Shown piece by piece: positions 1 to 12,200 of a DNA stretch of 64,000 nt. The notes beneath the pieces were generated by a model, which saw only the letters and a list, made by a program, of their open reading frames with translations, was not told the origin of the DNA and made no database searches. Every line of letters begins with the position of its first letter. The first letter of the stretch is position 1. Source of the DNA: Hyposmocoma kahamanoa (lineage: Eukaryota > Arthropoda > Insecta > Lepidoptera > Cosmopterigidae); assembly GCF_003589595.1 (NCBI RefSeq), contig NW_020654972.1, positions 11,714,499-11,778,498 on the forward strand, read 5' to 3'. The translations under genes were made by a program, and so were the position numbers.

Positions 1-226
1 CGGCGGGCGCCAGCTCGGCGGCCAGCGCCCGCAGCGCCGCCTGCAGCGCGTCGTCGGCGCACAGCCGGCGCCCGCGCAGCGCCTCCTCGGCGCGGCGCGC
101 GCGCTGCAGCCCCGCGCAGATGTTGCCGAAGGCGAGCGTGGCCGCCCGCACCTCGCCGGCGCCGTCCACCCGGAACAGGAACCCCGCGTTCACGACGGCC
201 ACCGCGTTCTGCGCGCGCGCCATCAC
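1..226 (-). CDS. Aldehyde oxidase exon 10 (cut by window edge)
   Basis: Acceptor CAG at 227-229. Encodes [20 protein letters not shown], then [20 protein letters not shown] and an alanine-rich stretch. This is the C-terminal lobe of the FAD domain. Most insect enzymes read PRAQNAHA here; this one reads ARAQNAVA. The exon is extremely GC-rich and runs off the left edge. Confidence 0.9.
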   Translation of the reverse strand, partial: MMARAQNAVAVVNAGFLFRVDGAGEVRAATLAFGNICAGLQRARRAEEALRGRRLCADDALQAALRALAAELAPA

Positions 227-3200
227 CTGCGAGCGGTTGGGAGTCCGGACGCCCTTCGTGTGATGACATCGTTTGTCCGTCGCGTCCGGCTCGTAAAGGA
301 ACGATTATCACGTGAACGTTTTAATGGTTCCGAAATCGGTGACATTGAAATATTATATTATCTAATGTAGCCGAGTGCAAAACGACATTGCCCATTATAT
401 AGGCAACTATGAAGAGAGCGTTTCGTGTCCTCGTCCTAATCGTGGCGTCCGTCGAGTGTTACAAATTGAGAATACTCAACATTACCGAATGCCGCGTTCC
501 CGACCCGCCGATGATGAAAAACGTTCGAGAACAATGGTCCGGGACTATCGAACCGTACACCGAGCGGGACAAGATGTTGGTCAGAGGCAACGTAACGGTG
601 TTGCGCGACGTCCGCTTCTACGCGCGTTTCAAAGTGGCCGAGCGGCAGAAACGATACAACAACATTATCACTTTCAAAGGGATCACTTGTCGCAACGTAA
701 TTGCAAAAATGTTGATGCAGTTCACGAATATAATGTACGACCCGAACGAGTGTAAAATTCTGAAGGGCAACTACGTGTTCAAGGTAAACAAACTGATATT
801 CTCCATTTTCATTTCACCAGTATCGACATTAAGACCTTACTTAACTGTCTCTTTATACTTGTCACTCGAGTGCAGATCAACCGGTCACTCACTGCTTAAA
901 CATCATTTGGGCATTGTCAAAGCAATCAAGAACATGGTCCTCGTTTCCTTGAATTAGTACCATTCAAGATGCCGATTAGGTCGATCCGAGTGACATCTCA
1001 ACCGACAGCAATTCATATCGAGCTGTTTATTCATACGGGCCGTAGAGGTCAAGTGTTTCTTTTAAGTATGTATATACATACATACATATAAAATGCTAAT
1101 GTCGAATAAACGAATTTTTTTATGCGGAATTTGAAAGTAGTACTTTATTTGGTAAAAGGCAAACACAGCTATGTATGTATAGCCAACTATACAGCCAGCT
1201 TCACGCATGTAGCTGAGTGTGCTGTTGCCTTTAGGATAAGTCTTAGTACTACATCAACCTAAAAATGTGGCCAACTCTTGGGCACATGTCTAGCCAGCCT
1301 TCTAGGGCAGTCCTCCAGATGAACGGACATGTCTAGGAAATTTTTATTCTTTTTTGACGAGATAAAAAGCAAAAGCAAATATTACTTTTAGCCGGAAGTA
1401 GTTATGCACTATTAGATGCATCTATTTAATATTTTTCGTATATGAAATGTTATTTTTGGATAGAATCTGGACGTCGGCAGGATCGAGCAGTTGGTGACGT
1501 ACGTCCCCACGCAGAAACTCGGCTACAAGATGTGGACATTCGCGCTTTACCACGACGAAGGCTCTTATATTTGCTTCGATATAAGTGTACTTTATGAGAG
1601 TTGAATAAATTGTTTGCCGACACGCAGTCCTCGACTCAACAGTACTAAATTAAAATGACTGTCTTTAAATCACCTTTCCACACACTACACTGCGACAGCA
1701 CAATGGCACTTTAAAGACGTCTAAAATTACACCACATTCTAATATTTTTAGTATTATCTCCACAATAGGAGCCCGAAATGGTTAAACCAGCAATTTCAGT
1801 TTTTTCCAAAAAGTTTACTTGGACGGAAATTTCACTTTAATGGGAATTTTAATTTGGTGGAAATTTCACATTGGTGGAATTTTCTCTTGTCATGATTACG
1901 AGGTAATAGCTAAAAAAAGAAACAAGATTATACATATTTACAAATGGAATGTAGGGGTAATAAAGAAAGAATAACAGAAATATGAGTGGTGAAGTATGCG
2001 GAGTTAGGTGAGCGGTGTAGGGAGTGAGTGTGAGTGAAAATGAATAGTTGACTCAGAATTGGAGGCGTCTGTCCTCGAGCTACAACTCGAAGGCAGAGGT
2101 GCAGGACCAGAGGATGCGGACCAACACGGCGAAAAGGCGGCTCCGAGACTCGAACAGTAACTGGGAGACGCTGTTAAGGACGAAGCAGGTTCAACACTAA
2201 GCAAGAGACATGGCGTTCCTGGCCGGTAAAGGAACAAAGATCGACATTCGTAGGCTGGCATTTGGTGTCCTACTGAAGGTAGTGGTGGTCTGATACGGCG
2301 GCTGGTACTCACTCGAATAGACCCTTCAGGAGATTTGTATCGCGTGTTCAGGTCGAACAGCAGGGATCCGTGGCCTTTAGGAGTAAGGAAGACGTTGTGA
2401 GACTTCAAAACGGGACCTTTATAACTTTTAAAGCTTCTGTCTCAAAAATTTATGTCGATTACGAAATTGGTTGGCTTTTGGTGGAATTTCATAATCAGCT
2501 GTTTTCAAATCCTAGTATAATTCATAATTCATTTATTTATTGAAATCATGTCGTTGACATGTACATTTTCTAAAATTGAGTACCTAGACATGAACCCTGG
2601 TAGGATACCGCGACTTAATAAACAAAAAGCTAGTATGAAATCCAATAAACATAATCAAACTAAAAGTAAACGTTGAAATGAAATGAAATTGAATTAATTA
2701 GCTTAAAATTATTATATTGATGATTAATTACATTTTACATATTTTTAGTTAATTTATTATCAACTAAAAATATGAATTATTATTATAAATATATCAAACC
2801 ATTTCATTTGATAGAAGCCTTTTAATAATAAAAAATCTTTAATAACATGTTTCAATTTTTCTATATTGTTTTCGGTCTTTATATGTTCTGGTATTTTATT
2901 ATAAGTTTTTACCGCCTTTACAATTTATGTATTTAATTTATATATAGTATGTAATTAATGTATTCTTAGAGCAAATCTGCTATCAATAATATTTTAAGAA
3001 TTGCATTTTTATCTTAAGTTTCACCAACCTCAGATATATCTCAAATACCACTATAATTTTTATTTCTATACAACATTAAAAATAGCCTGATGTAGTATGT
3101 AAGAATAGACCACCGCTGGGCAAAGGCGTTTCCCTGATCCCTCCATGCCCCGATCCTGAGCTATTTCTATATTTGAGTTTCATTAGTTTAGGCTACCAAA

Positions 3201-6200
3201 TGACTTCTTAATCAATAGCCTCCTGAAGACAGCTGCTGACGGGAATGAGTGCCCAATTATGCGGCACTTAATACATAATACTCAATCCCTGGTAAAATAT
3301 AAGTACTAATATAGTTTTAAGTCTGTGCCTACTAACATTTGATTGGATCTCAGTTGTCTCAATAAATAAAATTTTATTATTATTAATATTAAAGAGTAGT
3401 ATCTGGATATAGTCAAACACAGCGACGCATCAAATTTGTATGCTCGTTCGAAGCCGGATCGAAATTTTCAGTTTTACCACTTGGGCCCATCAGCATATTA
3501 ATATTATCGTCTTTGGGGTAGCTCGAGCGACATAATGCGACATGCGTTTATTAATCACATTTCGCTCTTTTAGGCATAAGACAACACACATCGGAAACTC
3601 CAGTGCACAACTGGATGTCATATCTCTTTACAAGTAGGTTATTATTATAGGTATTCTCCATCGGTTATCCTGTAAACTTATAAGTTATGCGGAGAATTAA
3701 CAGCACGCTTTCAAATAGTTATTGGCCACTAATGCTATGTGATAAGATTTGCAAAAGACCATTACGACCGCTCATAGTACTCCGGGCAGACGGAGGGAGG
3801 TTATTGATGCCGATGGCCAGACTGACACTCACTTAGGAAGCTACATTTGCATGTATCAGCTGAGAGACAGTTAAAGCTTGTTGCAGCGCTTTGACTCTTC
3901 CAGTAGGTTGGTAGGACATTGGCTTTTGTGCCGTCAGCCGTCCATTTTAAAAGAATTTATAATGAATTTCATAAAATTTTATTATAACATATATAGAAAG
4001 AAACTCACATAAATATGTTTTTAATTATGTGGTTTTAGCCATTCCACAAAAAATTGGCCAAATCCGCTTATAATTTTGCATGAAATAGCGATTGTCCATC
4101 GTGATAAAAAAGCGCTTTAAAAAGCCATTACCTGTTGCACTACTTATTAAAATTATTGCATTAATATATTTGCTGAAATGGAGCTCACACATTTCGTATT
4201 CATAGTTTTATTTCTCGAAATCGATGCGTACAATTTAACGCTCCTGAGCTTCAAGCCTTGCGAGAACCCTGAGCCCCCAATGGCAGAGAACTATGCTGAC
4301 CATTATATGGCAACAATTGACACTTTTCAAGTAGGGCACCGACTTTTACTAAGAGGGAACATTACCATCCTGCAAGACATTAGTTTTCAACTTCGCTTCA
4401 AGTCAGGCGTTGAGAAGAAATCAAGCGTAATATTCAATATAAAGTTTGAAGGAATCAGCTGCAACAACATCGTGACTCGAGTGATATTAAATTCAGTAAA
4501 TGTGAAGTACGACCCAAAGACCTGCACACTGTTGAAAGGCAACTACAATTTTGACAATTTCGACCCTCTGACGGTCGGGAGAGTGATTAATTTCGTGCCG
4601 GCACGGGAGCTCGGCGTCAACGTGTGGTACTTCGGAATGTATTCCAAATTAGGCACGTACCTTTGCTACGACATAAAAGTGTTGATAGCCAAGCACTGAT
4701 AATAAAAATATTGAAAAGAAATGTCTTTCATTTTTAACCGACTTATTATGTTCTTTTTTTATATGTATGTTACGAGATAACTCCGGTATTTGTGAACCGA
4801 TTTTCATGATTCTTTTTTTGTTGGAAAGGGGGTATTTCCATAGTGGTCCCATTTCATTTTGAAGAAAATCATCCACCTCGAAGGGTGGCTGTTCACGCAT
4901 GAAGATTAATTTTTATAAATAGCGCCTAACTTTAATTTAGGAGCAATTACTTTAATGGTTGATTTTGCTATTTCTCCAATTCAAGGCGTTTTTCTCTCGA
5001 TATACTTTGAGTAGTGAGAACCGATTATTATTATCTCCAGTGTCAAGTCCTGTATAGTGGCGAACTAGGGGATATTTCAATAAAACTTAGCAAATAAACG
5101 TAATTCCCCGGGCTTTTGAGATCGGTTTTTTTAGTACTTTGTACTGAGATTATTTATATAAAATTACATGTAGAATCTTTGAAAAAAATACAATTCAAAT
5201 TTCATAGATAAGTCAATTTCTCTTGAAATCGTTAATTGATTAAATAAATACTACTATTGCATTCTTAATGCAGATTGCCCTCAGAAGATTGGGTAAGAAA
5301 CTAGGGTTTATAGGAAATGAAATATTTTTTCTTTCATTTTTTATTTCAGGTCCCAAAGTCGGTTGACTGGTTGTTGGTTGTAAAGGGCCCGATTGTTTGT
5401 TTGAAAAAACAAATGTACGCGATTTAGTTCCGATCAAATAGTTTCATTTCCTATGTGTAACAATCGCGAAAACCTAGGGACTCGAACTCCAGGGGCTTCT
5501 CTTCGTGTTTTTTATTGTTTAGATTTTTTTCTCTTTAAATATACAGTACATTGTGTAGTTCATTATAATAGTGAACACAACATAAATTACCAACGTTCGA
5601 TTAAAAAATATGAATAATAACTACATAAAAAAAAACAGAATTACTGAATCTGAGTTTTCAGAACGCATGAAGTGCTTTGTACACATTATTCATTGCTGAG
5701 GCAAAAGACCCCAAAATATATCAAATTAATATAACAAAAAAATTGAGTGAGGGAGAGAGAGAGAGAGAGATTTTTATCGTTACGTAAAACGTTTTTATAA
5801 CTTTAAATTGCCCAACTTGCAAATTGCCCAAGCGCCTGCAATTGACGCCGTAAACACCGCCCATTGCTTAAACACGCATAAACATAGTACGCAAGTACAT
5901 GTATGATGTTTACCAGCTTAATCACGAGTGAAAAACAAAAATCAAATGCGATTTTAAATAGATTTTGATGATTCTCATGAAATCGATCTGACAAACGTGT
6001 ATCATAAGGCAATTACCCATAGGCATGCTTGTACACTGATGATTCCGTCGTCATATCGTTAGTTACGCCTCAGCGCGTCCGGAGAGCTACATGTCCACCA
6101 TTGGCGGAGTGACTGGAGTGCACTTGACGAAAATGTACGTGCAATTAATTCTATTTACAACCGTATTGATGTGTGCGAAAAACGCACTGTGCATATCTCA

Positions 6201-9200
6201 CAAAACAGAACTGAAAAGCATAACCGTATGCGACAATCCAGATCCACCATACCGCATCCCGAACCCGGTCGACTTTTCGATAGAAACGTATAAGAAATAT
6301 CGAAAAACGTTAATAAAAGGCACCGTTAACGTTACAGAAAACGTAGACAATTTTATAAAATACACTTCGCAAACATTCGAAGATGGGAAGGTGAAAGTTT
6401 TATTGAAATTGGATAAGGTGTCGTGCAAACACGTTTTAACCAAGATAATTTACGCGGCAGCGCATTTAAACTACGACATGGACTCTTGTAAGGTGCTAAA
6501 AGGTAATTATTCCTTCGACACCATCGACGTGAACAAGCTGGACCAAGCGAACCGGTTCGCGCCGCGGCTGGTGGGCGACAACGAGTGGCGCGTCGTGTTC
6601 TACGGCAGCAAAGGGGCCTACCTGTGCCTCTCCTTGGTGGTGGAGATGAAGGTGTAACTTCAGCTACGTCTGGTGCAATGTCTCCATAGGTGTGTTTTAA
6701 AAGCATTAAACTGTTGATTCCGAACCGATGGACTTTCTTTTGAATTAATCACAACAACTTATTATACGTCCCACTGATGGGCACGGTCTCCTCAGAGAAT
6801 AAGGTTCAAGTTATATATAGTCCGACACGCTAGCTCAATGCTGGTTTTTTTAGTGGGGTAGGCCCGCCAGTCTGGAGGGAGAGTCCCCACATAACCCCTG
6901 AGTCTCCCTGGGCTCAGGGGTATCCATAAAGATTTCCCACCCGTCAAAAAAAAAAAAAAAACCTCAATGCTAGTTTCCGACTTTTTACGTTTTCCAAAGA
7001 TGAACTTTCTCCGATACGCAGATTTGATCACGATGATTTCCTTCATCATTACCGAAACTTAGAACGTACGTAATTAAAGCCACAGGTACATGCGTTGTAA
7101 TAGTAGAGCTCCCTAGTTCATCCAAGGAAGTACTGCTACCTTGCCTATTTCTGCCGCCAAGCATTATTGCTTCCGATTTTGAAAGGTAACACATGGGATT
7201 TGTCAACTTACGTCTCAGGGTGACGGGCGCAGTGGCAGTGCCCCTCCGATCTTTGAGATTTAAAGCTCTGAGGGACACTGCAACCGTTATGGACAGGCGT
7301 GTCGCTTACTGCCAGGCGCATGGCTTGTTTGGCCCATCGCTTAGTGCCATTAAAAAAAGGTGCACTCGCCTTGAAACCGAAAGCAAAGAACCATCGGATC
7401 GGATGCCTAACGTGAGCGGCCGGGGTAAGACGTAGTGTTTGCTAACTGTAAAACGCTTTATCTCACACAGTTCCTTCTTAAAGGACATTGTGTGCTAGAA
7501 AAAGCGATCGATCGCAACAATAGAAAGTAAATTGACCTTATAAGTGCGCACAAGGTTGTCGGCGCCGAGGGGCGGCAGCTCCACCTTGCTGATCAGCTTG
7601 CCGGTCAAGTCCTCCAGCAGGAAGTCGGCCGGCGACAGCTCCTTTTTTTCTAGCAAGCTGTTCACTGGAACAATATCATGAGTCAGCTTCTTAAAATACC
7701 ATTTTCTGAAAACGTAAACGATGTATCTAATATACATTATGAATAATCTCAGTACAGAGTACTAAAAAAACCGACCTCAAAAGTACATGGAATTACGTCT
7801 ATTTGCTAAGTTTCATTGAAATATCCCCTAGTTCGCCACTATACAGGACTTGATACTGGAGATAATAAAAATAGGTTCTCACTACGACACTACTCAAAGT
7901 ATATCGAGAGAAAAACGCCTTGAATTGGAGAAATAGCAAAATCAACTAAATAATTGCTAAAAGTAATTGCTCCTAAATTAAAGTTAGGCGCTATTTATAA
8001 AAATGAATCTTCATGCGTGAACAGCCACCCTTAGAGGTGGATGATTTACTTCAAAATGAAATGGGACCACTATGGAAGTACCCCCTTTCCAACAAAAAAT
8101 AATCATGAAAATCGGTTAACAAATACCGGAGTTATCGCGTAACATACATACAAAAAAAAAACATACAGTCGAATTAAGAACCTCCTCCTTTTTTGAAGTC
8201 GGTTAAAAATTAAATCGTATATGAATGTCACATAAATATAGCAAAATTTTGGAGATAAATTATTAAAATCATGAAAATCGGTTAACAAATACCGGAGTTA
8301 TCGCGTAACATACATACAAAAAAAAAGAAAAAAAAAGAACATACAGTCGAATTGAGAACCTCCTCCTTTTTTGGAGTCGGTTAAAAAGAAGACGACTTCG
8401 AAAATTCGTGGAATAATATCTATTTACCAAGTTTTATTAAAATCGGTTACCGGAAAGTGCGCGAAACCGGATTCGTCCCCTAGTTGGCCACCCTTAGAGG
8501 TGGAATATTTTCTTCAAATTCAAATGGGACCAATACTGAGGTACCACCCTCTTTCCAACAAAAGGAGACTCATCAAAATCGTGTTACAAATGCCAGAGTA
8601 ATCCCGTAACATACACAAAAAATACAATCGAATTGAGAACTTCCTTTTCTGAACTTGGTTAAAAATAATGCAAATCTAAAATTTAAACTCACTTTTTAAC
8701 CGACTTCAAAAAAGGAGTTTCTCAATTCGACGGGTATCTTTTTTTTGTATGTATGTTACGTGATTAGTCTAATTTGTGAGCGGGTTTTGACGATTCTTTG
8801 TTTTTGTTGGAAAGTGAGGACCTCAGTAGTGGTCCCATTCAAATTTGAAGAAAATATTCCCTCTCTAAGGGTGGCAAACTAGAAGGTGAATGACTGTTGA
8901 AGTCGGTTTTTTTAGTACGCTGTACTGAGATTATCCTATATTTAATAGTGGATAGTGAAATTTGCAAGTAAACGTCTGTTTAAATTAATTTTAATTTGAA
9001 ACAGTAAAACCTACGTATACATAGTTATATGTGCTTGTGCGTGCGTGTGTGTCTCGCGTCATAAATAAAAGTGCACGGGCTTTACCTACGGTGATGGTGG
9101 CCTGCACGGTATCCAGGAGCAGAAACACGTCTGAGGGGAACTCGGGGTGCTTGTTCTTCATTGCCAGATTGCCGCCGATGGTGCCGATCTGGTTACATCA

Positions 9201-12200
9201 TACTCTTTCGTTACTTTGTGTCCTTTTTGGCGCCATGACATCATTATGATATGCAACTTTCAATATTACGATTGTTAGAAATACGATGTTTAGATAAGAT
9301 ACGCTGTTCTTGGCATTTATAATATACACAAAAACAACATTAAGTGATTACTCTTTGAAGAAAAACAAAAGTAAATTGAATGTCAATTTTCCTGTACCAA
9401 TTCCACGTACGTATTTATAAAATTGTCACCACGAAGAGACAAGAATATACAGAATACCTAATCTCGATCGACGTACTAACATTTACTAAAGTGCCATACT
9501 TTGTAATGCAATACTTAGTAATAATTATAATGAGCCAAGCAATCACATAATTACCTGGTCTCATACCCGGGAATTCCCCGTATTATGAGCATCTGGGGAA
9601 TACCAGTCCAGGCAATCCAGAACACCCAGAGCAGAACCTATTTAAAAAATTTGCTTCCTTAAATTGAGTGTCCCGGGAATCGGACCCTGGACCTACATCA
9701 TCATCTAGCGCTCACAGTGCTAACCGGTGCTGGTAAGCATCGAAGTTGATGTATATGAAAAAATACTTAGTACTGCATCTCCTTCGGTGAAAATGCAACT
9801 GGCAGGTACGCTTTGTTCAAATAATATGTAGTCTTTTTTTATTAATTTGGGATAGAAATCGATTTCTATTATGATAGAAATGCCCGTAGTAAGATTTATA
9901 TGGTTGACAAAATCCTGCGCAACTTACATTTCTGACCGACACGTGCGCGACGAGGTCGAGGTGCTGGTGGAACTCCTCTAAGTAGCGGAAGTCGCTGTCT
10001 GTCTGCCACTTCTTGCACTGATCCATCATCTGTCGTTGATACGTACGTTTTAGGAACGAGCAATTTCGCGTAAATAATTTACTCCGAAAGACAAACAGTC
10101 AAACTTGAAAACCTTTCTGAAGTTCAATCCCGAACTTTAGAACGGTGCACTGAGAAGAGGTATTCGAATGGCCAACTATAGACAGTCTCTTCCTGACGGT
10201 TACGTCTCCGGGAACCATGTGAAGGAAGCACATGGAAACTGTCCGAAATCTTCTTGAACCGGTCCTTCCGGGAAGGCCGCTCCCTCCACTAAGCGTGGAC
10301 TTTCAAGTAGAGCAGCAGTAGCATGCCCGATGGCATGGAATGATGATGTTGATGATGAATGATGAGATGGAAAAGTACGGAAGGAGCGAGTACGCGAAGG
10401 CCTCGTGCACCCACCTCGGTGAGCGAGGCCGCCGCGCCGAGGCAGAGGTTGGCGTCGCGCCGGCACTCGCGCAGCTCCTCCACCGAGGCGATGTCCACCT
10501 GCACGCGCGCCGCACCTGTCCAGAACACGCCTGTCGCCACCGCGTTACTAACGGGCTCCAGCTACTTCCACGCTACTATTACTAGCAATATGGGCTGCGA
10601 TGGTTTCCTTCGAAAGCTGCAGGTTATGTGTTGAGTTATAGCTGCGGCAATACAATGTCTTCCTTTGCAATATTTACGTATAAATATGTCTTAAATCTTT
10701 CAAATTAATGTATTTCTTCTTTTTATTTTTAAGTGTATCGTTGTGTTCTATACATTATGCACAGGGTCAAGAGAGCGTCAAGCTTGACACATAAAGCGTT
10801 TCCTAACCGGGTTAATGCGATTCCATGTCGGTAAAAGTGGTCACTCCTCAAGATTTAATTTCAACTCTATACCGCCCGAGATAGAACGGTCCAAAGTGAG
10901 AAGCTCTATGTCCTCTTTGCTGTACCTACGTAATCTTTGGTTATGTAGGTATTATATCTTATATAGATAGATGTGTAAATAACTACATACTTATATATAT
11001 AACTAGATGTGTTTGCCTGTTGTAACAAAGACGTTTGAGGCAACACTTGTCTTTGCGATTATTCAAAATAAATGAATATTCTCAGTTTTGACGTATTTTG
11101 AATAAAACTAGTCGCCGTGTCTGCTATAAATATGAATATGGCTCATTGATTGAACAGAGTAACACGAGCTTCAGCACAAAAGATGTGATATAGAAGTTGA
11201 ACCAAAAATACGCTGCCTGAATAATTTGCCCAATGTTTAGTCAGGATATCCCATACGAAATTTTATAACAATTTTTTTTTTATATGTACCATCTCAACAT
11301 GTTATGTTTCAATTGAAGATTTGTATCTATGATTACTACTGTTTTGTAATTAGTCATTTAGATTTGCACTTTGTTTATCCTGTATTGATTCACTCACACT
11401 TTTATATCGTAATAAAAAAATATTATAATATTGCAGATATCATCTAGGACAAAAATATACAATAGATGCCCCAAATACAACATTTGTTTATTTATAGAAA
11501 CCAAATCAGGACAATGGCATTGATATCTAAGAACTACTTTATCTGATACACGATGTGATATCGATAAAAAATTTACCTTTGAGTTCTTCGTCATCGAAGG
11601 TGACTAATTTTATGTAGTATTTAACAAGTCGAGCCCACCTGTCTTGCATCAGTTACCTTACGGCAGTTAACCGCTTGCAACTGTAGCGTCTTGAACCCTA
11701 TTCAATCTACATTTGCGAACACTCCAATTATTTACCATGATTACCGTAGGGATTATCGGCATTGTCCTTGTAGCTTTGTACCTGTACGGCACTAAAAACT
11801 TCAATTATTGGACAAAGCGCGGAGTGAAACATGATAAACCAGTGCCCTTCTTCGGCACGGACATGAAGAGACTGCTATTGCAACGCAGTGTCGTACAAAT
11901 GGCGACTGACGTCTACCGAAAATACCCGAACGAAAGATTCGTGGGTTACTACCGTGGCAGCATACCGGAACTTGTAATTCGCGACCCTGATCTTATTAAG
12001 CAAGTAATAATCAACGACTTCGCCTACTTCTACAAGCGAGGCCTCTCACCGCAGCACAATGTCATCGAGCCCTTGTTGAGGAACCTGTTCTTCGCCGACG
12101 GCGATATGTGGAGGTTGCTCAGACAACGCATGACACCGATGTTCAGCAGTGGCAAATTGCGGGCGATGTTTCCATTGGTATGTGCACGTGCTGAACGACT

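Noticed and set aside
2004..2408. 134-codon minus-strand frame
   Set aside because: Ser/Pro-rich composition, no motif, broken frames on the other strand; looks like repeat sequence.
11713..11736. P450 start at 11713
   Set aside because: The codon at 11713 is TTG, not ATG; the first real ATG is 11737 with good context.
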